From Halosaccharopolyspora lacisalsi (GTDB taxonomy: Bacteria; Actinomycetota; Actinomycetes; Mycobacteriales; Pseudonocardiaceae), in contig NZ_JACGWZ010000010.1 in assembly GCF_014137975.1 (NCBI RefSeq), positions 37,392-101,391 on the forward strand: a stretch of DNA of 64,000 nt, read 5' to 3'. Under the pieces are notes generated by a model, which saw only the letters and a program-made list of their open reading frames with translations, was not told the origin of the DNA and did no database searches. Below, in pieces: positions 9,059-17,490 of this stretch. The first letter of the stretch is position 1. The number at the start of each line of letters is the position of its first letter. A program made the position numbers and the translations under genes.

Positions 9059-10896
9059 GGCGAATCGTCGCCCCGGTTCAGGCGGGCGGCCACGGGGTTG
9101 TCGGGACCGAGGTAGGCGGCTGCGGCGTGCTGGACCTGCTGGACGGAGGCGTCGCCGGCCGCGCTGATGTCGTCGGCCTGCTCGGACTCGCGGTACCAGG
9201 GCAGCAGCGTGCCGTGGGCGACCGGACGGCCCGGGTTGATCAGCAGAGCTTCGGTTTTGGCCAGCGCCCGAAGCCGGGCCACCGGCATGATCGATTCCTT
9301 GGTGGCGCTGTACTGGTCGGACCTGCCCGAGGAGCTCGTCGAGACGGACACGGGCTGGCGCACCCAGTGTTCGCCGATGAGTTGGGACAGCCATCCCAGA
9401 AAGTCCACGTCGTCGAGACCGGCTCCGGCGATTTTGACCGTGGCCGCGCTCCACAGACTGTCCATGCCCTCGCGGCCCCACACGCGCGCGCCCTGCTTGT
9501 AGGACTGCAGGATCGTCAGCGCCTGGATCCCGCGTGAGCCCCAGTGCGAGTACTGGCTCGGTAGGCTGCTCAGGGGGCAGATGTTGGCGGCCTCATCGAG
9601 CATGAGCACCAACGACGGGTCCAGCCGGCCGCCGCGGGCCTGGGCGGCGTACTCGGCGACTTCGGTGATGCGGTCGACCAGCGCGGTCACCACCGGTGCC
9701 GAGGAGGAGCCGCCCTCTTTGGACAGCAGATACACCGTGTCGGCGCCGCCGGCGACCAGCTCCCACGGGTCGAAGCTGGCCAGCTCGTGCTCCGGCGGGC
9801 TCGACCAGGTCGACGGTGGGGTGACCCACCGCAGCAGCGCCTCACTGCGCAGGCATTTCACCGCCGTACGGGCGGTTTCGTAGATGCCTTCGGTGGTGAC
9901 GTCGGCCCCGCCGAGGGTCGATTCGAGTTCTTCGGCGTCGACGGTGGCCCCGTGGTTATCGAGCGCGTCGACGGCGTCGCGGCGCTGGTCGCGCAGATAC
10001 CGCAGCACATCGCGGAACGTGCCGTCGGGGTTGGCCGCCGCGGCCAGGATCGAGCCGGACAGCACCCGCTCGGCGGCCTGGGAGAAGAACGGGTCGGCGC
10101 GTTCGCCGGAGATGGTGCCGGTGAAGTGGGCGGTCAACCGGGAGGCGGCCTCCAGCTGCCGGTGCTGCGGGGTTTGGCGGATCGCGGCGATGGGGTCCCA
10201 GTACCAGGTCTGGTCCACGTAGGCGATCTGCTGCGGGTCGAACGTGAACACCCGCCCGGCCTGCGCGCGCAGGGACCTGGTCAGCGCCCACACGTCGGTC
10301 TTGTTACTGGTCACGACGACCGGACCGTTGGCCGACAGGATCGTGGGCACCGCAATCGCGCTGGTCTTGTTGCTGCGCGGGCCCATGAGGATCAGCGCCA
10401 CGTCCTCCCAGGACATGTACACATCCATCCCGGCGACCTGCATCAGCCGGATACCGACATCGCGGCCCAGCTCCTGCGCGTGCTGCAGCGAAGGCCGCAG
10501 CCCGCGGGCTTTCTGCGCGGCCTGCTTGCCGGTCAGGTCGCCGAGGTCGCGTTTGCGGGCCAGCCGGGCCGGATCGTGGCCCCCGGCCAACCGGTCCGCG
10601 AGGGCAAGCCCGCCCAGGACGCCGCCGACGAGTTCGGCAATGGCCAACACCGCCACCAACACCCAGAACAGCACCGGCGAGACCCCGGGCACCAGCCCGG
10701 CCGGGCCGACCGTGGTCAGGGTCTCGACGAGCTGCGGGACCGCCATGCCCGGGCGGGCCCAGGACCCGGTGGCCAGGAGTCCACACAGACCGGTGGCCAC
10801 CCAGATGTCGGCGTAGGCCGCCACGGCGGCAGCGAGCACCGATCCGGCGATGGCCAGGGTGGTCTTCTCGTTCGACGCCGGAGCCGCCCCGCTCAT
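9055..10896 (-). CDS. VirD4/TraG-type conjugative coupling ATPase
   Basis: 613 residues. The N-terminus has hydrophobic segments (LAIAGSVLAAAVAAYADI and the VLFWVLVAVLAIAELVGG region), typical of inner-membrane T4 coupling proteins that pass the relaxosome to the T4SS. The nucleotide site is at ~170 (LMGPRSNKTS). It is an unusual P-loop with Asn where Gly normally precedes Lys, but Lys-Thr-Ser is kept. A TraG-like C-terminal half carries Walker B LVLMLDEAANICPL (~429) and the TraM-recognition-type region (LTILQSYKQGARVWG). It is translationally coupled to its neighbours: its ATG overlaps the end of the VirB4-like gene and its stop overlaps the DUF4913 start. Confidence 0.92.
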   Translation of the reverse strand: MSGAAPASNEKTTLAIAGSVLAAAVAAYADIWVATGLCGLLATGSWARPGMAVPQLVETLTTVGPAGLVPGVSPVLFWVLVAVLAIAELVGGVLGGLALADRLAGGHDPARLARKRDLGDLTGKQAAQKARGLRPSLQHAQELGRDVGIRLMQVAGMDVYMSWEDVALILMGPRSNKTSAIAVPTILSANGPVVVTSNKTDVWALTRSLRAQAGRVFTFDPQQIAYVDQTWYWDPIAAIRQTPQHRQLEAASRLTAHFTGTISGERADPFFSQAAERVLSGSILAAAANPDGTFRDVLRYLRDQRRDAVDALDNHGATVDAEELESTLGGADVTTEGIYETARTAVKCLRSEALLRWVTPPSTWSSPPEHELASFDPWELVAGGADTVYLLSKEGGSSSAPVVTALVDRITEVAEYAAQARGGRLDPSLVLMLDEAANICPLSSLPSQYSHWGSRGIQALTILQSYKQGARVWGREGMDSLWSAATVKIAGAGLDDVDFLGWLSQLIGEHWVRQPVSVSTSSSGRSDQYSATKESIMPVARLRALAKTEALLINPGRPVAHGTLLPWYRESEQADDISAAGDASVQQVQHAAAAYLGPDNPVAARLNRGDDSP

Positions 10897-12419
10897 GCCG
10901 CCACCCCCTGCTGCGGCGACTGCGGGTCCTGATCGGGCCAGGCGGTGTTGGTGTGCCAGGCGGTGTCGGTGTCATACAGCGACCGTTCCGTGGCGGTCAG
11001 GCTCATCGCCACCGGCAGCCCGAGCCGTTCCCCGCTTTTGATGAGGTATTTGCCTCGGCCCGGGTGGCTCATCCCGGCCACCCACGTCGGCGGGGCCGCC
11101 CAGGAGGTCAACAGCGACGTTTCGCCGCTGGTCAACGGGGCGATCCGTGAGATCGCCTCGATTTCTTTGTTGTCGAGTCCGCCGAGGACGAGCACTCCGT
11201 TGCGGGCGGCCATGCCGCGCGCCTTGGCCACATCGGCCGGGTTCGGCAGCGCCTCCAAATCATCGAAGGAGTGGGTGGATTGGGCGGTGACCTCGCCCTC
11301 GTGGCGGTTCAAACGCGTAAGCCGGTCGGCGTACTCCACCAGGCCCGGCGCCACCCGCAGCGCCCGCCACAGCTCGTCCATGGGCCGGAACACGTTGCGG
11401 CGCTGGCCGACGGCTTGGGTCGCGTCGATCGCGGCCGCGCTCCAGGCCCAGGACGACAGCATCGCCGCGGCCACGACCTCGTCGTCATCGCGGTGCAGCG
11501 CGGAGATATCCAAACTCATGGCCGGGGTATCCAGCGGGGCCGCCACCGTGGAGCGCTGGTCAAACATCCCCCGGATCGCGCCTTCGCAGAGCACCCCGAG
11601 GGAGTTGATGAGTTCGCGGGCATCACGGCGGAACTGGCGCTCGTCGGCCGAGGCGGTCAGCTGCTGCACGGCCTCGGGCGCCTGCTCGAGGATACGCAGC
11701 AGATCCGGGATGACCGGTTCGCCAGTGGGATCGGCCGTGGTCGCCAGATCCAGCGCCCGGCCCAGCAGGCGCCGCTCGGTGGTGGTGATCTCCGGGTGGG
11801 ACTGCTGGCGCCGCACGATCGTGATCAGCGCTTCCAGCAGCGACAGCTGCCGGGCCCGGACGGTCTCCAGCAGCTGCGCCCGGGCCTGGCCGGTGGCCGC
11901 GGCCACCGCTTGACGCAGCGGGCCGATGTCCAGCGGGTTGAGCCGGGCCAGCCCGCGGCCGACGCGCCACACGGTGCCGCCGAGCGACTCGACCAGCGGC
12001 GAGTACTCGCCCTTGACGTCGCCGGGCACGACCCCGAGAAAGCCGAATGAGGTCAACCCGGTCATGAGCCGTTTGATGATCGTGCTTTTGCCGACGCCGG
12101 GCTGCCCCTGGACCCACAAGCCGGTATTCGTCACCAAACCCTGGTGCAGCCACTCGCTCGGGTCCAGCCCGACCGGTTCGGCGGTGTGCATGTGCCGCCC
12201 GATCGGCACCCCACGCGGGGCCGCGCCCGAGGAGACCGCGTACGGGTACAGCCCGCACACCTGACTGGTGGTGCCCTGATAGCCCACCCCGGCTTGGACG
12301 GTGGCCGCCCGGCCCCCGCCGGGGGTGGTCCAGCCCCACGACCGGGGCGCGGGCCGGTTCCGGGCCTGTCCGGCCGGATCCGGCCCGGCGGAGGCGGCAG
12401 TGGGGGAGTCAGTAGCCAT
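10893..12419 (-). CDS. VirB4/TraC-like T4SS ATPase
   Basis: 508 residues from the ATG at 12419 (MATDSPTAASAG). A longer in-frame reading upstream is the shadow of the preceding gene. Walker A is GQPGVGKSTIIKR (~105), followed by GVVPGDVKGEYSPLVESL, typical of VirB4/HerA-like ATPases that contain a GDxKGEY element. A Walker B-like segment is RPMDELWRAL (~345). This ATPase powers assembly of the conjugative channel and should be cytoplasmic, associated with the SCO6880-like membrane protein whose gene overlaps it by 11 bp. In actinobacteria the membrane and ATPase portions of the VirB3/VirB4 module are commonly split this way. Confidence 0.9.
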   Translation of the reverse strand: MATDSPTAASAGPDPAGQARNRPAPRSWGWTTPGGGRAATVQAGVGYQGTTSQVCGLYPYAVSSGAAPRGVPIGRHMHTAEPVGLDPSEWLHQGLVTNTGLWVQGQPGVGKSTIIKRLMTGLTSFGFLGVVPGDVKGEYSPLVESLGGTVWRVGRGLARLNPLDIGPLRQAVAAATGQARAQLLETVRARQLSLLEALITIVRRQQSHPEITTTERRLLGRALDLATTADPTGEPVIPDLLRILEQAPEAVQQLTASADERQFRRDARELINSLGVLCEGAIRGMFDQRSTVAAPLDTPAMSLDISALHRDDDEVVAAAMLSSWAWSAAAIDATQAVGQRRNVFRPMDELWRALRVAPGLVEYADRLTRLNRHEGEVTAQSTHSFDDLEALPNPADVAKARGMAARNGVLVLGGLDNKEIEAISRIAPLTSGETSLLTSWAAPPTWVAGMSHPGRGKYLIKSGERLGLPVAMSLTATERSLYDTDTAWHTNTAWPDQDPQSPQQGVAA

Positions 12420-13890
12420 GACGGGTCTCCAGCTCACGCGGATTGATGCCCATGCCCAAGCTCGCGGCGAACCCCGACGCCTGGGCCCCACGCAACCGGC
12501 GCAGCCGGGTTTTGGCCTGACCGGCGCGCAGCTCGACATCGGCCACCGCCGCCGGGATCTGCTCGGCGGCGGCCACGGTGGTGGTCACATACAGCGAAAA
12601 CGTGCCGACCCCGGCACCCTGGGACTCCTCCCGGGCGGCCTGCTGCGCGTGCGCGGCATCGTCGCGATCGCGCTGCGTCGTATCGCGTTTGGTGCGCTTC
12701 GCCCACTCCTGACGCACCGCCAGGTTGCTGATCTCGGACTCGACGGCCGCCGCGGCGGCATCGGCCCCGAGCGGCTCGTACAGCAGCGTCACCCGCCGCG
12801 GGTGCGGGCCCGGCGCCAGCAGCGGCACGAGCACGCGCTCGGTCACCGCCTGCCGCGGGGCCTCCCGCATCGCCCAGGACACCGAGATCCCCGAGTCGTG
12901 GTGCCAGGCGTCCCAGTCCTCGCGGGCCGACACGGGAGCGGCATCCCGCCAGGCCAGCACCTGCTGCTGCGCGTCGAGCACGGCGACCTCGCCGCGACTG
13001 GCCGGATCGTAGGCGGTACGCAGCCGGGTGATCAGCTGCGGCACAGTGGCCCGCCCCAGCACCGACACCCCGCATGAGGCCAGCCCCTGCTCCAGCCCGG
13101 GGATCCAGCGCGACACCTCGGCCACCGCCGCCAGCAGGTCCGGCGGCTGCGGATTGGCCCGCGACGGATCGAACGTGATCGACACACGGGTGTCCACATC
13201 GGCGGTGACCGCCGGGGTCTCGGCGAGAAGCTCGTCCATGACCTGGCTGGCCACCTGCGGCGAGTGCGGGCTGCGGCGCTGGTGGGTGTAGTCACGGATC
13301 GTCGTGCCCCCGGTGGGGGCGGTCTCCACGGTCACGCTGATCCAGCGCACCATCGGTTGATAGCCCAGATCCGCCAGCCACGCCCCCCACGAGGCCACCC
13401 ACTGGTCGGCCTGGTCCTGATCGGCCAGATCCAGCCCCACCGGAGAGCACCGCAGCACCACGGTGATCAGCCCGCTCCTCCGGTCCCACAGCAGGCCCTG
13501 CTTGCCGCCGCGCCCGTCGTCGGTGTTCAGCGGCACCAACGGCGCCATCGGCCCGGGCAGGTCGTGCTGGCGCGGATGGTCGGTGAGCACCCCGCCGGAA
13601 TAGGCGGTCCAGCCGCGCCGCCGGGCGGTGGAAAACCGCAGCGTGCGGGCCAGGGCCTGCCACAGCGAGCTGCCGCCGACGGGAATGAGCACACTGGCCG
13701 CCACGAGCACACCGATCCCGACCACGACCAGCCCGACCACCACGCCGATGTAGAACGCCGCGATCGCGGTCACGATCGTGACGAACAGGGTCAGCGTTTG
13801 GCCCGGCGACCAGTTCGCGATGCCGAAACCCCGCGCACGGCGCCAGTTGCCGTACAACCGCGGGCCGTCCGGACTGCTGCTGGTACTCAC
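12409..13890 (-). CDS. SCO6880-family membrane protein of the T4SS
   Basis: 493 residues. Two adjacent transmembrane helices at ~28-75 follow a short cytoplasmic tail, and the rest is a large soluble domain with alternating Arg/Ala-rich helices. Composition, length and position directly upstream of the VirB4-like ATPase match the SCO6880 family, regarded as the VirB3/PrgI-like plus VirB4 N-terminal-like component of actinobacterial T4SSs. No nucleotide-binding motif is present, as expected when the ATPase is a separate protein. The start overlaps the stop of the TrbL-like gene by 4 bp. Confidence 0.88.
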   Translation of the reverse strand: MSTSSSPDGPRLYGNWRRARGFGIANWSPGQTLTLFVTIVTAIAAFYIGVVVGLVVVGIGVLVAASVLIPVGGSSLWQALARTLRFSTARRRGWTAYSGGVLTDHPRQHDLPGPMAPLVPLNTDDGRGGKQGLLWDRRSGLITVVLRCSPVGLDLADQDQADQWVASWGAWLADLGYQPMVRWISVTVETAPTGGTTIRDYTHQRRSPHSPQVASQVMDELLAETPAVTADVDTRVSITFDPSRANPQPPDLLAAVAEVSRWIPGLEQGLASCGVSVLGRATVPQLITRLRTAYDPASRGEVAVLDAQQQVLAWRDAAPVSAREDWDAWHHDSGISVSWAMREAPRQAVTERVLVPLLAPGPHPRRVTLLYEPLGADAAAAAVESEISNLAVRQEWAKRTKRDTTQRDRDDAAHAQQAAREESQGAGVGTFSLYVTTTVAAAEQIPAAVADVELRAGQAKTRLRRLRGAQASGFAASLGMGINPRELETRHGY

Positions 13891-15188
13891 GACGTCGGCT
13901 CCTCTCCGCCGATGTCTGCGGCGGTGTCCCTGGTCTGCGTGTAGGCCTCGCCGGTCGCCGCGAGCCCCATGCCGACACCAGTGCCCACCGCACCGGTGGT
14001 TTGACCCGCGCTCGCGACCTGCTGACCCTGCCCGACGGGCGCGGCCTGCTGCCCTTGCCCGACGGGCGCGGCCTGCTTCCCCTGTCCGGTGGGGCTGGCC
14101 TGCGGCGGAGAGCTCGACGGGCCGCCCTGGCCAGGCCCACCGGATCCGGACGGGCCGCGATTCTCGGAGCCCGAGTCGGGGCCTTCAGGCCCGGATCCGG
14201 ACGGGCCGCTGCCGGGCCCGGTCGCGTCCACGTAGTTGGCCTGCTGCTCGCCGGACGAGCGCGGGGCGGCCCCGCTCGGGGAGGGCCCGCCCCCGCCTCC
14301 GGACATTTGTCCGAGGCTGCTCAACGCCGAGCCCCCGCCCCCACCGGAGGGCATCGACACTCCCGCCCAGCTGAAGAACTTCATCAGCGCCGGCAGCGCG
14401 ATAATGGCCAAAAACACCACCATGATGCCCACCATCGCGACATTCCAGTCCTGATCGACCTCTCCCGACGGCGACGAGTTACCGGAGCCCATGAACTGGA
14501 ACCCGATGACATACAGCATCGCCGCCAGCGGCTTGTACGCCACCAGCGCGATCAGCCACGGAAGGATCTTGGTCAGCCATTCTTTGCCCCACTGCGACAC
14601 CGTCCCGGCCGCGGCCAGCGGCAGCATCACCGCCAACACCGCGATCCCGGCTTGACGGATGAACCCCAGCACCCACTGGACGAACCCCAACACCGCCAGG
14701 ACCAGCGAAAAGAACAGCACCCCCATCGGATTGTTCGTGCCCGTGATGTTCAGGACGCTTTGCAAGGCTGCGGAGACGGTGGTTTTCTGGCTGTCCAACA
14801 CCCAGGTGGTGAACGCGTCTCCCGCGGAGACGGCCCCGGCCAGCAGCATCAGCCCCATCGTGGTGACCAACACATACCGGCCGACGCCGAGCCCGACATC
14901 CAACAACGGCTGCAGTTTGCGCTGCAGCACGATGCGGATGCACTGAGCCAGCACCGAACACATCAGAATGAGCGCGATGACCGGGGTCAGGTAGGACTGC
15001 GCGTTCCGCACACCCTCGGTGTTCGGGTTGATGGTGGGCGTATACAGCCACCACAACATGGAATCGACCAACAAGTCGCCGGCGAACTTGCTGGACCACT
15101 CCGCGATTTCTTCGAATCCACTGTGGATTCCATTGGCGATGGCCTGCCTGCCCTGGCAGGCCAGGTTGATGGGGTTGCAGTCGGCCAC
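13887..15188 (-). CDS. TrbL/VirB6-like polytopic T4SS channel protein
   Basis: 433 residues. After an N-terminal segment with two cysteines, about six membrane spans can be seen between ~70 and ~290 (for example TPVIALILMCSVLA, YVLVTTMGLMLLAGA, VLFFSLVLAVLGFVQWV, ILPWLIALVAYKPLAAML, IMVVFLAIIALPALM). The C-terminal ~150 residues are Gly/Pro/Ser/Gln-rich with a short imperfect repeat around VGQGQQ. This architecture, a polytopic core and a long disordered tail, is that of VirB6/TrbL proteins of the inner-membrane channel. It is coupled to both neighbours by overlaps. Confidence 0.87.
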   Translation of the reverse strand: MADCNPINLACQGRQAIANGIHSGFEEIAEWSSKFAGDLLVDSMLWWLYTPTINPNTEGVRNAQSYLTPVIALILMCSVLAQCIRIVLQRKLQPLLDVGLGVGRYVLVTTMGLMLLAGAVSAGDAFTTWVLDSQKTTVSAALQSVLNITGTNNPMGVLFFSLVLAVLGFVQWVLGFIRQAGIAVLAVMLPLAAAGTVSQWGKEWLTKILPWLIALVAYKPLAAMLYVIGFQFMGSGNSSPSGEVDQDWNVAMVGIMVVFLAIIALPALMKFFSWAGVSMPSGGGGGSALSSLGQMSGGGGGPSPSGAAPRSSGEQQANYVDATGPGSGPSGSGPEGPDSGSENRGPSGSGGPGQGGPSSSPPQASPTGQGKQAAPVGQGQQAAPVGQGQQVASAGQTTGAVGTGVGMGLAATGEAYTQTRDTAADIGGEEPTS

Positions 15189-15868
15189 TAGGGCCCTCCG
15201 ATGCGAGTGTGCCCGGCGGTCGAGGTCCTCAGCTCCGGCGCCGGTGTGGGCACCTGCAGACGCCAGTCCCCGTTGCGCCAGGACAACGTGCGAGTCAGGT
15301 GCGCATAGCCGCCCATCTGCCGGGACTGTTCACTGGAGGCCACCAGCGAGACCTGCACCAAATCGCCCCGGGGATCACCACCGGTGATGGCATACCACCA
15401 CTGCTGCGGCCGGGTCGCCGCGGCCGAGGCCGACGAGGACTGCCGCGACAACTGCGACAACTGCGCCTGCTTGTCGCCGTAGGTCTGCTCGCGGACCACC
15501 GCCCGGTAGGTCCGCGGCCCGGCCGCGCTCGATGCCCGAGTACTGATGTGCAGCGCCGCCAACACCGCCCCGGCCTTGTCGTGGGAAAACCCGCGCGCCA
15601 GGCCGTCGGTGACCGTGCGCGGTCCGTGCTCGGCCGAAAACGGCAGCGGGGAATCCGCCACCGGGCGCCACTGCAGCGGCCCCCACGGGCCCTGCTGCTC
15701 GCTCGGCGAGGGAGCAGGCGACGTCGGCCGGGCCGCAGGCTGGCTGTTGCTGCGCCCCAACCAGAACGCCGTGGTCGCCACCAGCAGCAGCACCACCACG
15801 GCCGCCACCACCCACGGCCACCGCCGCCGTCGCGCCGCACCGGTGGTCTCACTGACTACATAGGACAT
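15188..15868 (-). CDS. Single-span membrane protein, probable VirB8/TcpC-like T4SS component
   Basis: 226 residues: short basic cytoplasmic N-terminus (RRRRWPW), one transmembrane helix (VVAAVVVLLLVATTAFWLG, ~20-40), a Pro/Ser linker and an extracytoplasmic domain of ~170 residues. The domain contains the ARGFSHDKAGAVLAALHIS and WWYAITGG segments. The topology (one N-terminal anchor and an NTF2-like-sized outer domain) is that of VirB8/TcpC assembly factors, but the fold assignment is inferred. The gene shares one base with the TrbL-like gene downstream and is 13 bp from the small membrane protein gene upstream. Confidence 0.8.
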   Translation of the reverse strand: MSYVVSETTGAARRRRWPWVVAAVVVLLLVATTAFWLGRSNSQPAARPTSPAPSPSEQQGPWGPLQWRPVADSPLPFSAEHGPRTVTDGLARGFSHDKAGAVLAALHISTRASSAAGPRTYRAVVREQTYGDKQAQLSQLSRQSSSASAAATRPQQWWYAITGGDPRGDLVQVSLVASSEQSRQMGGYAHLTRTLSWRNGDWRLQVPTPAPELRTSTAGHTRIGGP

Positions 15869-15881
15869 GACGCCTCCTGCT

Positions 15882-16178
15882 CTAGATCGCGAAAATCCCG
15901 ACCAGGGTGGCAGCCATCGACCCCAACGCGAGGCCGATCAGGACGAACCCAGCGTCGAAAATGCCCTGCTGCGCCAATTGGTTGCGGTTACGCCGTCCGA
16001 TCGCGATCATGATCGAGCAGGCCAGCAGCCCACCGACGCCGGACACGAGCAGCAACCATTTCAGCGCGGCCACCACCGTGTTACCGAAATCCTGCAGCTC
16101 CCTAGGCACTCCCGGAGACGGATTCGGGATCACGGGGGCCTGTTGGGCCAGCACCTCGGTGGCCGTGTGCACCAGCAC
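15882..16178 (-). CDS. Small two-span membrane protein, possible pilin-like T4SS subunit
   Basis: 98 residues. Two hydrophobic segments (ALKWLLLVSGVGGLLACSIMIAI and FVLIGLALGSMAATLVGIFAI) flank a basic loop (GRRNRNQLAQQG). This matches the topology of VirB2/TrbC-type pilins and of other small T4SS membrane proteins. The N-terminal ~30 residues could be a cleavable region but lack a clear AxA site. It sits second in the T4SS operon, between the ParA-like gene and the VirB8-like gene. The pilin assignment is an inference from size, topology and position. Confidence 0.75.
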   Translation of the reverse strand: MLVHTATEVLAQQAPVIPNPSPGVPRELQDFGNTVVAALKWLLLVSGVGGLLACSIMIAIGRRNRNQLAQQGIFDAGFVLIGLALGSMAATLVGIFAI

Positions 16179-16196
16179 AGAGACGTCCTTTCTCGG

Positions 16197-16796
16197 TTAC
16201 GACGGTCGGTCAGCACCGGCCACGGGCGAGGCGGTTCCCCGCGCCGGGGAGACCGGGGGCGCTGCGGCGGCCACCGGTGTCGTGGCGCGCAGCTGGGCCA
16301 CCAACTCGCGGTGGGCCTGGCGCATCGCCGCGGCGAACGGCTGCAGATGCTTGTCCGGCTGAGCCGTGGCCAACACCTGGGCGGCCTGGGTCCACGGGTC
16401 CACCAGCTCGCACCACCGGCCCACCCACGGCACCGCCACGACCGCGCCCACATACGGACGCACCATGGTGATCCGCGCCGCGGCGGGCTTACTCGTCGGT
16501 GCCCGGCTGGTGGCCACCACCAGCAGCACCGGCGACGTCCCGGCGTGCTGAACGGCTTGGTGGGACCGCCCCAATGACGACACGGTGTCGCGGCAGACCA
16601 CCGCGTCGACCGGGCCGCCGCGATACACCCCCAGATCAGCGGCCTGCAACGCACCGGCCACGGTGGAGGTACCCACCCCGCCGGCCACGCCGGCCACCCA
16701 TGGCTGCCGCACTGGCACTGTCCTCCCGCATGGCTGCACCGATGTGCGCGGAACCCCGATATCCCCCTGGGGCCCTTTGAGCTTGGATGCCGCCAC
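16197..16796 (-). CDS. ParA/MinD-like protein lacking the Walker lysine, first gene of the T4SS operon
   Basis: 199 residues from a GTG at 16796. The motif AGVAGGVGTSTVAGAL (~35-50) has the shape of a deviant Walker A, but both lysines are absent (a Thr stands where the catalytic Lys should be), so ATP hydrolysis is doubtful. The next segments (VDAVVCRDTVSSLG, VLLVVATSR) match the beta strands of the fold. The C-terminal third is Ala/Pro-rich. Such proteins head T4SS operons on actinobacterial elements, perhaps as positioning or scaffolding factors (inferred). No clear Shine-Dalgarno is seen; the conserved site at 16802-16844 abuts the start, so a leaderless or very short leader is possible. 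Confidence 0.75.
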   Translation of the reverse strand: MAASKLKGPQGDIGVPRTSVQPCGRTVPVRQPWVAGVAGGVGTSTVAGALQAADLGVYRGGPVDAVVCRDTVSSLGRSHQAVQHAGTSPVLLVVATSRAPTSKPAAARITMVRPYVGAVVAVPWVGRWCELVDPWTQAAQVLATAQPDKHLQPFAAAMRQAHRELVAQLRATTPVAAAAPPVSPARGTASPVAGADRPS

Positions 16797-16801
16797 GGGC
16801 T

Positions 16802-16844
16802 GGCGGAAGACTTGACCTAGTGACTATCGCGGTTAACGCCCCGG
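16802..16844. promoter_or_regulatory. Conserved 39-bp site in the divergent T4SS promoter region (copy 1)
   Basis: Segments GGCGGAAG, TTGACCT, GTGACTAT, GCGGT and AACGCC recur in the same order and spacing at 41044-41086 (34 of 39 positions identical). The outer parts form an imperfect inverted repeat (TTGACC / GGTTAA). Read on the minus strand, TTAACC stands 17 bp from AAGTCT, so part of it may be a promoter for the T4SS operon. It may also serve the plus-strand pair starting at 16915. An operator for a shared regulator is the simplest reading. Confidence 0.6.
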
Positions 16845-16914
16845 AAGGACTCCCCGAAGCGACGCGTGTGCGTGACGATCACGGAGACACTCCGTCTCCG
16901 CTCCAAGGAACCTC

Positions 16915-17490
16915 ATGCCCTCTCGCGTGCTGGCCGCGCTCCTGACCTCGGGACTCGGGCTGGCCGGGCTAGCCGTCGGTGCCTACTGGCTCGGCGCTCA
17001 CCCCCACTCGGCCCCACCGGCGCCCCCGCCCCGTCAGCCCACTGTCGTGGCCCCAAACCCCACGGGGCCCACGCGGGCCTCCACGGTTCCCGCGAAGTCC
17101 GTGTGCCGCGCGTTCGCTGCCACCTGGGTCGCCGTCGACACCCGCCGCGACAGCAGCCCGCAGGACGCCCGCCGCCGCGCCGCCACCGACCTCGGCACTC
17201 CCGCCCTGCAGGACCGGCTGACCCGACAGCCGAAGCGCCCGCCGGAGCAGTGGGCCCAATGGCAGCAGCACGTCCACATCCAGCCCCACCCACAGCCCTA
17301 CATCGGCACCCCGCCTCCCGCCGACACCGCCGAGCAGGCGTTCGCGGCCGCGACCGTGGCCCGCACCGCCGTCGGCCCGCAGACGCGGGCCGAACTGGCC
17401 CCGGTGACGGTGTACTGCACCCTGACCCGCCACCAGGGCCAGTGGCGCGTCGACGACGTCGACACCGACCTCGGCGAGGCCCCCGCATGA
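16915..17490 (+). CDS. Membrane-anchored or secreted protein next to the T4SS
   Basis: 191 residues. The hydrophobic N-terminus (VLAALLTSGLGLAGLAVGAYWLG, ~5-27) is a signal anchor. It is followed by a Pro-rich linker and an extracytoplasmic domain with two cysteines (Cys at ~63 and in VTVYCTLTRHQGQWRVDDV). The C-terminal WRVDDV resembles the last strand of NTF2/VirB8-like or Mce-associated domains, so it may be a second periplasmic-side T4SS subunit; this is tentative. Its stop overlaps the start of the peptidoglycan hydrolase gene (ATGA), and it is read away from the T4SS operon across the shared control region. Confidence 0.78.
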   Translation: MPSRVLAALLTSGLGLAGLAVGAYWLGAHPHSAPPAPPPRQPTVVAPNPTGPTRASTVPAKSVCRAFAATWVAVDTRRDSSPQDARRRAATDLGTPALQDRLTRQPKRPPEQWAQWQQHVHIQPHPQPYIGTPPPADTAEQAFAAATVARTAVGPQTRAELAPVTVYCTLTRHQGQWRVDDVDTDLGEAPA

